Positions 41,516 through 53,981 of a stretch of 64,000 nucleotides of DNA are shown here, one piece after another. Source of the DNA: Coriaria nepalensis (taxonomy: Eukaryota; Streptophyta; Magnoliopsida; Cucurbitales; Coriariaceae); the NCBI GenBank assembly GCA_027186245.1, contig CP114500.1, positions 1,932,001 to 1,996,000 of the forward strand, read 5' to 3'. The notes under the pieces are model-generated. The model saw only the letters and a list, made by a program, of their open reading frames with translations. It made no database searches and was not told the origin of the DNA. The position numbers and the translations under genes were made by a program. The first letter of the stretch is position 1; every line of letters begins with the position of its first letter.

Positions 41516-44500
41516 GCAACAATTTTTTCATATGTCGAGACAACCCTCTCAGGCTGCTGCTGCTCAGATAAGTCTTTTGCATCAGCAAAGATTATTACAG
41601 CTACAACAACAGCATCAGCAGCAGCAACAACAGCAGCAGCTCTTCAAGTCAATGCCTCAACAGAGGCCACAATTACAACAGCAGAATGTTCCTCTGAGAT
41701 CTCTTGGAAAGCCATTGTATGAACCTGGAATGTGTGCTCGGCGTCTGACTCATTACATGCATCGGCAACAACAGAGACCTGAAGTAAGATAAGTTAATAT
41801 GTAGTGTATGCAGTCCTGTTTTGGCCCCATATCTGAAGAGTGATGGTTTGATCTGTTACTTTTATTTATATTTTTCTATTAGGACAATGATATTGAGTTC
41901 TGGAGGAAGTTTGTTGCTGAGTACTATGCGCCCCATGCCAAAAAGAAGTGGTGTGTATCCATGTATGGAAATGGTCGACACACAACCGGAGTTTTCCCTC
42001 AGGTCTGTGAATAGAGAAGATCTTGCAAGATCGTTTATATAGATTACATACTTTATTTATTATTATTATTACTATAACTATTACATTGATCATTATTATT
42101 ATTATTAGTCTCACATAGATTTTCCCATATCTAGTTGACAGTTTGTTAGGTGGTATTAATAGAAAGTAGGACTAGGAGAAAAATAGGGTGAAATGTTTCG
42201 CAGATATTCGTAAATTTAATATATTCTTGGTGTCTATTTTTATTTTGACAGTATCCTTTTCAATTACTCTTTCTTTGACCCTGACATTGTCGTAATTTGA
42301 TTTTTGAATCTTCTGTTAATTGTCAGGATGTCTGGCATTGTGAGATATGCAATCGTAAGCCAGGGCGTGGTTTTGGTAAGTTTATTTATTATACTCTATT
42401 AGTATGTGATTATTTTGTGTAAAAATTTCATTTCATGGATGGTAATTATTTTGCTTAACATTTCTAGTAGTTAATGAAGTATGCATGTGATTGTAAAATT
42501 TTACTATTACTAATGCTATTTGAATAATTTTTGCTGTTTCAGAAGCGACTTTTGAAGTTCTTCCCAGACTATTCAAAATCAAGTACGAAAGTGGTACTCT
42601 CGAAGAACTTCTCTATGTTGATATGCCCAGTGAATACCATAACTCGTCAGGTCAGATTGTTCTGGACTATGCAAAAGCGATACAGGAAAGTGTTTTTGAG
42701 CAGCTTCGTGTTGTTCGTGATGGCCAACTTCGAATAGTTTTCTCCCAAGATCTAAAGGTAACAATCCTTTTTTTCCCCCCCTCTTTTTTATTTTTTATTT
42801 TTTATTTTTTTTGTCTTTAGATTTCAAGGACTCCTCTCTTCTTTATATTATCCCTTGTTCACGTATTACTTTCTTGCAGATATGTTCATGGGAATTTTGT
42901 GCTCGACGGCATGAAGAGCTTATACCCCGAAGATTATTAATACCTCAGGTTACTGATGAAATAGCTTATGTTATTATGAAACCCTTCCCCACGTTGAATC
43001 TTTTTACCCAATTTTGTGACTGAACCTTCTATCTTACGGAGTCAATAGTTCGACGGAGTCAATAGTTCGACTTATATAAGAATCCAATTTTAGGGATAGT
43101 TTAGTAACAGTTGCATATACTTAGGTGAAACGTTTTTGTAGAAAATGGAACATTTGTTGATTTTTTTTCTCCTTGCAAATCTTGGTACTGACAACCCTGT
43201 TTTTGGTCCAGCAATGTTGAAAACATCCCTTATGCTTTTCTGTTTCAAATGTTCAAAGTGATTTGCATAATTCACATGAATATGGAATGTTTTACTGGAA
43301 TAAATTCTTTTGTTTCTTAAAAGGCTGCTCACTAGATGCTGATTTTAAGTTTCTAAGAATGATGCGCAGATCAACATCCTAGCTCAGTTATGGAGGGGGG
43401 AGTTTACTGTTTAATGCATATATTTTATTCTGATTCTAACAACATTGAAACGTTTTCAAAATTGAGATAGTAGAAACTTGACAGAAAATGTAGATAATGA
43501 TAGAAGCTCTTTCAAGCTGTACTTTTTCTATCCTATCCCTACTCTCTTCCCCCTTTTCAGGTCCTAGCATTAGTCCTGATTGTTGTTTGCATGGTATAGC
43601 CAATATTGGTTTCAATGTGTCCCTCGGTTCTCCGTCTTGTTTCCCACCTGTCCTAGTCCGTGGAAAATCTAAATTACCACCTAAATTCGAAATTTGATGG
43701 TACATAACGAGTTTGAAGTAGATTATTAGGACTCGAAGCCTGGTTTCTATGATTATTTGTTTCCGATACTATGGTGTATGTGCTTATGCAGGTTAGTCAG
43801 CTAGGGGCAGCAGCTCAAAAGTATCAGACTTCTATTCAAAATGTATCATCCAATTTATCTGCTTCGGAGTTGCAAAATAATTGTAATACGTATGTCCTCT
43901 ATCGCGCATCTTTCTTCTGAAATAAATTTTTACGTCCAGGGTCCTGAGTTGTTATTAATGTCAGCATTTAAATGCATAAATATTTTCGATTGGGTTCCCT
44001 TTTTAATTACTTCTTTTTTATTTCTTTTTCTAAGCACTCCTGTTGAGGAATCTCCTCTTCTATTACAATTGACAGTAAGAGTGGAATTTAATTTGTGGTT
44101 ACATCAGAAAATTTCACCAGAAAATTGACACTAATTTGTGGCATTTAAAGTGACATTTAATGCACCCAGTTGACACTAATAGTGATATCTTGTATTGTAC
44201 TATAATTATATGATTACACCAGAAAATTTCAACAAAAAAAAAAGGAAAGTTATTTGTTAAAATCCAAATGATGCTTCAGGCTATTCAAGTGTTTTAACAA
44301 AAAAAAATCTGCTCTAGGTTTGTAGCATCAGCTCGACAATTGGCTAAAGCTTTGGAGGTTCCATTAGTGAATGATTTAGGATATACAAAGAGATATGTGC
44401 GGTGTCTTCAGGTAACTCCTATTTTCACTTTATGGCCAACGTGCTGCCGCATCTAACTTTTTTTTCGGCCAAAGCCACATAAAACTTTTATATGTTTAAA

Positions 44501-46906
44501 AGTTGTGAAGGCTGTGCATATTCTCTCTCTCTATCTCTCTTGCTTGCCACTATTCATAGACTCTGCTTTTAATATGGCAGAGGGATAATTATTTGTTTGA
44601 GTTGTGCACAATTTATGAGGGCAGTCCTCTTTGGTACTTTTGGCACCTTGCAAGAATGGTTGGGTGGTATAATGTTCATTGCTCATCCCATATCATCAAA
44701 TTATGATTGAATTTCAATATCCTTCGGTTATTCTTTTCCAGATTTTCGTAAGCCGAATATGCATTTCCTTCGTGATCACTCCGGAGTTCCATGAGTTGGA
44801 TATGATTTTCTTTCTGGATTAACTCCTTAGTTTAGATCTTTCCATTGCTTGAGCCTTTTTGCTAATTTATCTTGAGAAAGAATTTACTTGCAACAATGGA
44901 TATATTCTCGTTATGTCACCATTTGATAGACTTCTTAAGGGTGACAGTTTAGCGAGACTGACATCTAGAATAATATATTTTAGTTATGTGAGCTTATACT
45001 GGGAAGTGTGGCCCCAAAGTGGACTCCAAGCCTGAATTGGAAAAGAAGGATCCATTCCCTAATGAGGTTAACTTGTTTTCCACACTTGAGCACCAACACT
45101 GAGAAAAACCTGAGGAGAGCGTGGTCGATTAAAAAGTTGTCAGATTCTCAAAATAGGAAATGAATAATAATGACATTTTTGGATCTCAACAATGACCTTT
45201 GGCTTGTAGGTAACGGTTGATTATTTTATATGTTGCAAAACATGTGATCCCAAACTGGAATATCAGTTACAAACTGCATCATATTATTATTTATTTCCTT
45301 GCACTTTTGTGAGTCATAATCAATCATGCACAATTAAGGTTAGTTTGTTGTTCACGAATTGAGTTTCAAAATTACAATTTTATTTTTCCTTCTCTGATGT
45401 AAATTTCTCCAGAAGTATCGTTCTGCTGTTTCTGTGGCTAAACAATTGCCAAAGAATTGCATATCAGCTCCGCATAGAGCATTATTCGATGCACCCTGGC
45501 ATTACCCTGCATTGTTGATCATAAGTGAATGCTTAGTAGGATAGTAGTTGTGAGCTTTTGGGAAGTCATATCATGTAGAATGATAGGATGCTGATGTGAA
45601 TTTGAAATTAATCGTGTTTGAAATTGTAATTATATGAAGTTGGAATTTCATCCTCCAGTTCCAATTCTGAACACTATTATGGACTCAATTTCACGAAATG
45701 CAACCTTCTCAGGTGTTTTATTTTACTGGTCAACTATATAAATCACATGTATGCAGTAGGCTGACCATTTTTTTTTTTGTCATATCACTCATTTTGAGTT
45801 CAGATATCTGAAGTGGTCAACAGTATGAAAGACTTGATTGATTACAGCCGTGAAACAGGCACTGGACCAATGGGTTAGCTCAACCTTCTTGCTACTGCAA
45901 TGTTTTACATTTAGAACGATTGGTTATGATTTTGTTTTTCCCTGCATTTTAACTTTCTTTTCTTTTAACAGAGAGTTTGGCCAAGTTTCCTCGGAGAATA
46001 AGACCTTCATCCGGGTTTAACAATCAAGCACAACAGCCGGAGGAACAGTTACTTCAGCAGCAGCAGCAGCAAGCAGTTGTCCCCAATCCAAACATTGACC
46101 AAACCTCTGTCCAAACTCCTCCTATGCAACTTGCTACAACCAATGGAGTGACTAATAATCCTGTAAACCCAGCTCCAGCCCCTACCTCGACTTCTGCAAG
46201 CACAATTGTTGGTCTACTCCACCAAAACTCAATGAAATCCAGACAGCAAAGTGCAGCCAGTCCCTATGCAGGAGGAAATACGGGGCAGATCTCATCCCCA
46301 ACCTCTTCTGGCCCAATCCCACAAGCCCAACCCAACAATCCTTCCTCATTCCAAGCCCCAACACCCACATCAGCCAACAATCCTCAAAGTGGTGTATCCC
46401 CTGCCAACAACCACATGAGCACAGCAAACTCTTCGGCCAATGTCTCCTTGCTGCAACCGACACTCTCTGGAGATACCGATGCAAGTGATTCCCAAAGCTC
46501 CGTCCAGAAAATCTTTCAGGAAATGATGATGTCAAGTCAAATGAATGGCCCGGTTAGTAGTATGGGCGGAGTTGGTCCTATTGGAAATGACGTAAAAAAC
46601 AATGTCAATGGGATTGTTCGAACAAACAACAATGGTAACTGTCCGGTTGGAAATGGGACGGTGAACAGTAATTCTGGTATTGGAGGTGGTGTTGGTGGAT
46701 ATGGTAATATGAGTATGGTTAATGGGATTAGGTCAAATATGGTAAACAATTCAGTTATGAATGGAAGGATGGGAATAGCGACTTTAGCTCGAGAACAGAG
46801 TATGAATCAACATCATCAACAAGATTTGGGAGACCAGCTTCTGAGTGGACTTGGAGCTGTTAATGGCTTTAATAATCTTCAATTCGATTGGAAGTCGTCG
46901 CCTTGA
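40680..46906 (+). CDS. SEU-like: SEUSS-type transcriptional co-regulator (LIM-domain-binding/Chip family)
   Basis: Nine coding exons: 40680-41783, 41883-42002, 42327-42375, 42543-42757, 42880-42948, 43792-43889, 44318-44411, 45804-45873 and 45972-46906. They sum to 2754 nt (917 residues; Arabidopsis SEU is about 880). The N-terminal third is Ser/Gly/Gln-rich with three polyglutamine tracts (residues ~174-188, ~263-281, ~303-321). The conserved LDB-like dimerisation domain runs from ~369 to ~606 (FWRKFVAEYYAPHAKKKWCV, CEICNRKPGRGFE, VLDYAKAIQESVFEQLRV, WEFCARRHEELIPRRLL, KALEVPLVNDLGYTKRYVR). The C-terminal part is Asn/Ser/Gly-rich and ends NGFNNLQFDWKSSP. SEUSS binds LEUNIG to form a repressor recruited by MADS and other factors in flower and ovule development. 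It acts in the nucleus. ATG at 40680 was chosen by homology; a non-coding 5' exon is likely. No defect seen. Confidence 0.95.
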
Positions 46907-47899
46907 ATTGTCATGTGATGAGATTGTTCGGTTTCTTGGTTATAGCGCAGCCTGCTGCAATGGCAGCACTATGAGACTTAGCTGAATTGGCCGTGATCCT
47001 GAGAGAGTGAGAGAAGAGAGAGTGGTGGTGGCACTGCATTCTTGAAGCAGTACAGGGCATGGCTCCCACTTTGTACTAATTTGGTTACATATAAATATAT
47101 ATAAGATGATATGAAAGAATGAAAAGTGGGTGCTTAGTGAGGCTTGAGCTAGTTTTTGTGTTTGAAATGTAACTTTTTTTTGTTTTTGTTTTTATCTTTA
47201 TACAAAATTAATCTAATTCTGTGCTTCGATAAGAGAGTATTAGAGTCGTACGTTTCAGATTGGAGATGACAAAAAGTTTAGAAGACTATGTATAGTTTTA
47301 GAGTGTAAATGGAATTTCAATGATGCGCATGGCAAAATGTGACGCTTAGTCTTTTCAGATCAGTATATGATGTATCCATTTGCCCAGTCGTATTGTATTG
47401 CTAGGAGCAAATGATCCACGGTAATTAACGTGCATCTTATAGATCCGGATTTGTTTAGTATAGATCCGGATTTGTTCGGTTATGATTTATTTATAAGTTC
47501 ATTCTATCAGGGTTTTGTACAGTAATCTCGTACAACAGTAAGAAGTAATAGTACCATTATAGTATTTATGTCTTTATCTTGTCGATATTTTTAGGCAGTT
47601 TTCAGGATTTTGGGACAAATTGGGTGGAGAGGCCTCAACCGCAGATGTTGTCTACATGAACCTGAGCGATCTTTTGCACCTTACAATCTTGTAATAATAT
47701 CCACTTTCTTGACATATCTGTTTTTTGTTAAAAACATATCTACATATCTATGTAATTAGAACACTTGCCAAACAAACCAAACAAGCTAACTAACTCTACA
47801 TTCTCTCACTCACATTTTCTTTCCCTAGAAACAAACACCCCTTTATAAGCTAAAAGAAAGGGAAAAGAATGTCAATTTTACTATCGATTGTTATAAACT
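46907..47899. other. 3' UTR of the SEUSS-type gene and intergenic region
   Basis: No additional gene. Holds the SEUSS 3' UTR (to roughly 47330 by appearance) and a short tandem duplication around 47438-47483 in which ATAGATCCGGATTTGTT occurs twice. The promoter and leader of the thioredoxin gene follow, with a TTTATAAGC stretch near 47843. Confidence 0.5.
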
Positions 47900-48847
47900 A
47901 TGCCACTGGATAACTGCCTCCAATTGAGCACAATTTGTGCACCTTATCAACCATTTTGTTTAAAGGAGAAGATCACAACTAGTCTTCTTCCAACATGTAA
48001 AGGGTTGAGAAGATCAATCTTTACTCTCTCCTCTTCCTCATCAACTTATTCTCTTTCTCACGATCCGGTTCGAGAAAATCTCAGCTTGTCTGCAAAACTC
48101 GGGAAGCCATAGATCAAGGTACGTAATTAATTAGATTCAGGGACGGATCCAAGGGGTGAGAGGGGAGCATTGCCCACCCAAACCTTAGCCAATATTAAAC
48201 TTTTGCCCCTAATCTGTTATTATTTTGTCAAATATTCCCCTAAGTTTTGTTAGTTATCCATTTTTACATGCCCTTATTCTTGTGCAATACTTTTAAATGG
48301 TAAATTTCACTTTTTTATTTTTTAAAATTTCACAGGCATATTTTCTAGAATATCTTTTTTTTTTTTATAAAATGACCCCTATTTATTAATTTATGTAAAA
48401 TTAACCATTGTTTAAAGGAAAATTAAGTATATATTTTTCAGATGCTTGTCTATACTCATGCTTTTTAACGCCTGCTTAATACACGAATATATATATATAT
48501 ATATGTATATTGATTGAATGAATGCAGTTAAAGAAGTGAATGATTCAAGCTGGAATAATCTAGTGATAGCAAGTGAGAACCCAGTTCTTGTAGAGTTTTG
48601 GGCGCCATGGTGTGGGCCGTGCCGAATGATAGCTCCGGTTATCGAGGAACTAGCAAAAGAATATGCTGGAAAGATTGCATGTCTGAAGCTGAACACAGAT
48701 GAGAGCCCAAACATCGCTAGTCAGTATGTGATAAGGAGCATTCCGACTGTGGTGTTCTTCACCGTTGGTGAAAAGAAAGAGAGTGTTATTGGAGCAGTGC
48801 CTAAGTCTACCTTGTCTGCTACCATTGACAAATATGTGGAGATTTGA
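47900..48847 (+). CDS. Plastid thioredoxin m-type, frame broken in the transit peptide
   Basis: Exon 1 is 47900-48118 and exon 2 is 48528-48847 with a GT-AG intron. Exon 2 encodes a complete thioredoxin fold with the redox site WCGPC inside [18 protein letters not shown], then [10 protein letters not shown] and SIPTVVFF with the conserved cis-Pro, typical of m-type thioredoxins, which reduce Calvin-cycle and other plastid enzymes using electrons from photosystem I. Exon 1 starts [11 protein letters not shown] and reads as a Ser-rich transit peptide, but that frame hits TAG at 48110. The frame that joins exon 2 ([16 protein letters not shown]) is offset, so one base appears lost around 48045-48075; total exon length 539 nt fits a 540-nt original. 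No ATG opens the second frame in exon 1. Either this is a new pseudogene, a sequencing error, or translation starts at an intronic ATG (48518), giving a protein without transit peptide. Confidence 0.82.
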
Positions 48848-48888
48848 TTTCTCAAATTCAAGGTTACTTGATTTATGTGGTGGATATT

Positions 48889-51184
48889 ATAGAAGATTAA
48901 ATTCACGATGATTTTATTAATGTATAATCAATGTACATATATAGCAGAGTACAAGTTATACTTAGGATTATAGAAAACAATAAGATATCCTAGAATAAAG
49001 GGAAGAGATCTTCATGGGATTGCATGGGATTGTACAGAATAAGATGTTATGATTCCGTGGAGTTGGATTCCCGTATACGCCCCGCAAAATTGGCGAGCCG
49101 TCGGCAATGGCAATTTTGTTTCGGAGAAGCTGGAGCCGGCTAAGCCATTTGGTGAGGAGATCAGCCAATTGGTCAATCCTGCTGATATGTGAGACAACGA
49201 TTTGACCTTTACCAACATCATTTGGTGATGTTGTATTAGCCAGGGCATGAATGATGATGGTCCGTAGGCTTGACAATAGGACTAAACGTCTCGGTATAAT
49301 CTATTCCGGTATGTTGATGGAGAAACCCTTTGCAACAAGGCGAGCTTTGTAATGGTCAATAGAGTCATCAAGTTTACATTTGATCCGAAAGACCCACTTG
49401 CATCCATTAATATCATGGGCGGTTGAAGCAAGAATGAGATCCCAAGTGTCGTGGCGAAGAAGAGCATTAAACTCTTCGGACATAGCTCGACGCCAATGGG
49501 GATCCTTTCAGGCTTGAGAGGCACATGTGGGCTCCCAGGTGATAGAGATCACATGTTTGTAGCATGATTAAGGGTCTTTGGCTGGAAAATACCTCGCATT
49601 GAACGAGTTACCTGAAGTGGGAGCGTGAGAGGGAAGGCTGTGAGACTACTGAAATAGATGAGGAGTTACCGGCGGAAGAAGAAGGCCCACAAGACGAAGC
49701 GCTCGCACTTTGCTGGACTGGAAGCGTGTTCGGCAGTGGCCCAGTGGCAGCTGCAGGTGAAGGAGGCCCAGTAGGCTATGCAGGCAAAATAGAGCCCAAA
49801 GGTTGTGTATGCGCTGGAGACGTGAGCTGGGCATGCACAGCCTACTGTGAATGATATTGGGCTGCATGCAGAGGTGGTGGGTAGGCCCAGCTGGTGAAGG
49901 AACAAACAATGAGCTCACAGTAAGGGATAATGAGCTGAATGATGGGAGCCCGACACAATGTTTGCGGAACAGGGAACCGACGAAGGAGATGTGGGTCCAG
50001 TGAGAGGCCCGCAAAAGGAAAAATATGTTCGATAAACTGCAATATGGTGATACCACAATACTGGAAGATGGGCTGTGAAGACAAGTCCCTTGGAATTGGG
50101 CCTGGTGGTTGTTGGGTCTGGACCTATTATTATTAGAGTTCCTATTATTGCTTTGTTGCCACGTGAGGAATTATTTATGCAGTGAAGTGGCGGACATTGA
50201 GAATCTGCTGCGGGGTTTGCCGATCAGCGGGATTTGCCGTTACTACCAAGTTTCCGGCGCCCGATTCAGGGCGCCAGAGGTAGGACTCATGAGAAACAAG
50301 TAGGTCGTGGAGTTCCTTGAATTGGAGAGGAGATTCTTTCATACGAATAGGGCTGGCTATTTCCAGATATTCGGCCCCAAGGCCATTGAGAATATAAAGG
50401 GTCAAATCATCAGCCGGAATCGGCTTGTTAATGACGGCAAGTTCGTCGGATTTGGTCTTAATTCCATGAAGGAAATCTGAAACAGACAGTGAATCGTGCT
50501 TGGCAAGGGAGAGATCCTCCTTGAGTTGCATTACATGGGTTCGAGAACAGTTCGCATAAAGGCGCAGACCCAAGGTCCAAGTTTCACGGCTGGTTGTGGC
50601 AGAAGCCACCATCGGCATGACAGATTCAGACATGGAGCCGAAAAGAGCTGAGAGAAGGAGCTTTTCCTGACGGTACCAGTGCTCATACGCACCGAGATCG
50701 GTTGAACAGTCTGGAGATGGAGTTGATCCATTAAGAAAACCAAGCAAGTTGCATCCGATGAGAAGAGATTCGACTTGTGCGCGCCAGGATGGATAATTAC
50801 TGGAAGATAGTTGCAGGGGCAGCTGATGATGCGCATTAATAGCGACAAGAGGGATGCCAATGGGTCTCCAATAAGAGGGTTGGAAAACTTAACTGCAACG
50901 GCGGCAGCCTGTTCGGAGGCAGCGATGGCAGCAGGATGTCATGGATCGAAAAACTCGCTGAGTATTTTTAATGCTCTGATATCACATAGAAGATTAAATT
51001 CACAATGATTTTCTCGTTCTTGCTCCTGTCTTTCCCGCTGCTATCTTTGTACATATATAGCAGAGTACAAGTCATAGTTAGGATTATAGAAAACAGTAAG
51101 ATATCCTAGAACAAAGGAAAGAGATTTTCATGGGATTGTACAGAATAAAAGGTTATGATTATGTGGAGCTAGATTCTCGTATTC
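48889..51184 (-). mobile_element. Degraded, internally deleted Copia element
   Basis: Coding sense is minus. LTR-like ends: 48889-49076 (3') and 50986-51184 (5'); they share TAGAAGATTAAATTCAC, ATATATAGCAGAGTACAAGT, AAGATATCCTAGAA and CATGGGATTGTACAGAATAA but differ by many substitutions and an indel. A primer-binding-site-like TGATATCAGAGC is at 50973-50984. Internally: gag (50175-50747 and an overlapping frame to ~50860; YLWRPES, ESPLQFKELHDLL), a Pro/Ser-rich linker, a reverse transcriptase start (GCKWVFRIKCKLDDSIDHYKA, ~49310-49480) and the RNase H end (SHISRIDQLADLLTKWLSR, ~49050-49200). Protease, integrase and most of the reverse transcriptase are missing. It starts only ~40 bp after the thioredoxin stop codon. 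Confidence 0.88.
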
Positions 51185-52290
51185 ATATGACCCATATTTA
51201 CTTACTATTCATTACTTCCAATCAATTACTCTGTAAAGCTTATATTCTTATATAAATTTGAAGCATCCATTCGTGCTCTTATCTCTTCCATAGAGAACCG
51301 ACCAAGCGTCCCTTCAGTGGTTACCTCTAATTTCCTTTTTTATTATATTGGGAAGCAGCTCATTAGTTTTTTCTTTTCTTCTGGCTTTTAATAGTTCATC
51401 ACTTCATCATCACTTCATCATCACTTCATCACTATAAATTTCTAATATATTCACTTATTTATTATTTTTAATTTATAATTTAAATTACTTAAATCTTAAA
51501 ATTATATAAATTAAAATTAAAAAAAAAAATTAGACTTACAAAATATCCATAAACTCAGGAATTTAATATATAAGCCCAACTCAAACCCGACCACAAATCA
51601 AACTTACTAGCTATAGACTCATGTGGACTCGGGCTGGACTTCAATGGACTGCCCGGTCCGCTACCACCTCTAATCATTTCCATAATAATAAACCATACAT
51701 TATATATAAAGTGAGATGAACACAGACTTACGCCACAAAGACGTGTTCCTGACATCAGTTAGATCACTATTTCATGTAACGTCATAAGTATTCACGGGCA
51801 GCAGGTACACCTAGACCTCCATGTGAGTTAATTTATAGTCGAACACCTTTTCCTACTGATTGCACTCACAAAGCACTAGGGCAAAAACAAACGAAAGTAA
51901 GAAAAAAAAAAAATTCCATTTTTCCTGCCTTTAACAATTAACAACAACCCCTCAAACCCAATACATAAATGGGCACTTGCTCAATTTTATACTACGAAGA
52001 ACGATAAATTCTTGTATATGATATAGTTTTATTTATAGATCATAGAAATAATACATAATCCTACATTTCCAGTATCCCATACTAGTTTCAGTCTTTTTAA
52101 GATCATTTCCCAAGACAGAATTGGACCCCACCCAGGACTTGTGCGCACTCATGTCCAAAAACCCACCAGAACTCCCATTATAAAAGGAGTAGCAATAATT
52201 GCTGCTTTTTTTCATCTTCAAGTAGTTACCTCCATAAGATAACTCCCGATCTCTTTTTGAGCTTTGTAAAAGAAAAAGAAGAAGATAAAA
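51185..52290. other. Intergenic region before the plantacyanin gene
   Basis: No gene supported. A 12-bp unit CTTCATCATCAC is repeated about three times at 51396-51432. The rest is AT-rich, with the plantacyanin promoter in the last 150 bp. Confidence 0.5.
52179..52186 (+). promoter_or_regulatory. TATA box of the plantacyanin gene
   Basis: TATAAAAG, a consensus plant TATA box, 112 bp before the ATG at 52291 and followed by a purine-rich leader. Confidence 0.65.
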
Positions 52291-52570
52291 ATGGCGCAGG
52301 GAAGAGTCAGTGCGGTGGAGAAGTGGGCAACCATTGTTGGGATGCTTATATGCTGCATGGTGGTTGTTCAGTTGGAATATGTTGAGGCAGCAAATTTCGT
52401 TGTCGGTGACACTGGTGGTTGGACCTTTAACCTCGATTCTTGGCCGAAGGGAAAGCGTTTCCGAGCTGGCGATTTGCTTAGTATGTTACTTTCTCCGTCA
52501 CTTCTTTCAAAATGAAAATTTATAAGCATTAAACTTTTGAATTTAACGGTCACTTGTATGATTCTGCAAC

Positions 52571-52610
<40 letters not shown>

Positions 52611-52822
52611 ATGATGATGTAGAATTCAACTACGATCCAACAATTCACAACGTGGTAGCAGTGGACAAGAGCGGTTACACGAACTGCAGGTCGCCGACCG
52701 GTGCAAAGGTGTTTAAGTCTGGAAAGGATCAGGTCAAGCTTGCCAAAGGACTCAACTACTTCATCTGCAGTACTGCTGGGCATTGTGAGTCTGGCATGAA
52801 GATTGCTGTTAATGCTCTTTAG
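52291..52822 (+). CDS. Plantacyanin / basic blue protein (phytocyanin family)
   Basis: Exons 52291-52480 and 52623-52822 give 129 residues. Residues 1 to ~33 are a hydrophobic signal peptide ending near EYVEA|ANF, so the mature ~96-residue protein is secreted. It has the type-I copper site of a cupredoxin: His in TIHNVVAV, Cys in TNCRSP, then His and Met in GHCESGMK. Met as axial ligand and the lack of a C-terminal GPI signal or Pro-rich tail separate it from stellacyanins and early nodulin-like proteins. Plantacyanins are small wall proteins linked to pollen-tube guidance and electron transfer; the partner is unknown. The intron holds an (AT)n(GT)n microsatellite (about 52570-52609). Intact, with a good TATA box upstream. 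Confidence 0.93.
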
Positions 52823-53577
52823 TTCTATATAGATAATAGTTAATATCTTATTATGTAATAATTAAAGTATGATGTGTGACTTAATATATATATATATATA
52901 TATTAGTGGTCATGTTTTAACTATATTAAGGAAAGCTTTATTATGTCTTTCTACGTACTAATAGATGTATGATAATAATAATCATATGCTTAGTGAAATA
53001 AAAATGTTGTTATGTATGGCATTCTGTGGTTGTAGAGGTCTTTTAACGTGCTCCGGGAGTATGTATACTACTCCGGGTGGCCGGGATTATGTCGGACATC
53101 ATTTGGATCTCACCCGAGTAGATACTCCGAGAGTATTTTATAATTTATCTTCAAAGCTGAAAGATGTAGCCTACCTGCAGGGGTGTCACCGACCTTGTTT
53201 CAAACTTTACAACAAGTATTAACCTTCTTTCCCCAAATGTTGTAACAAGATAAGAAGAAAGTATTGATTCTATTGAAAGAGCTTTCTCTATAATAACTTC
53301 AATTGTTAAGTTACCTAACTTTGAATACTTCGAATTTTCTCTCTCACGACAAATTATCCTTTAATGTCGAAAATAATTTTAATTATTTATCGTTAAGAAT
53401 CTTTTAATATTCAAATTTATATATAATCTTCTCAGATCTAAAAAAAGAAAAAAAATTATATAATGATAAAAAAAAAAAGTATTGAATTAATAATTATTTT
53501 TAATTTAATAATATGATTGGATCATTTTACTTTATTAAATTAAAAATGTGAAACGAAACTATTTAATCTAATTTAGA

Positions 53578-53613
<36 letters not shown>

Positions 53614-53981
53614 TTATTATTTTTCCCCTTTTTATCAGTCTCATTACGGTAAAACCACATCGAGCAGTCTCTTATTTTGCGGACCGATCGGATAAGTGAA
53701 ATTGTAATGAATGAATTCCCGTTACAACGTTATAAGTAGCGTTGTAGTAGAAAAAGAGGTGGGAAGGGAACTTTCTTTTCTTCTCTGCATACTTCTTCTT
53801 CTATAAACCCCTTTTTTTACTCTTCCTCCTCCTCTGCAAATCGTCTCTTTATTCTCTTTCCCCGATATTAAGGTATTCCCCTTCCTCATCACTTCTTTTC
53901 TTTTTGATTTTGTGTTTGGGTTGGATTCTTGGGTACTAATTGGTTTGAGGTTTTTTTTTTTCCTTCAAAATTAATTAGCTG
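52823..53981. other. Intergenic region between plantacyanin and RABC genes
   Basis: No gene is supported; a short open stretch at 52965-53222 has no recognised motif. There is an (AT)n run at 53580-53610. CT-rich leader sequence before 53982 (from ~53760) probably includes the 5' UTR and a small 5' UTR intron of the Rab gene (AAGGTATTCC near 53870). Confidence 0.5.

Noticed and set aside
46182..46749. Minus-strand open frames across the last SEUSS exon
   Set aside because: Low-complexity antisense shadows of the Asn/Ser/Gly-rich C-terminus; no start context or splice structure.
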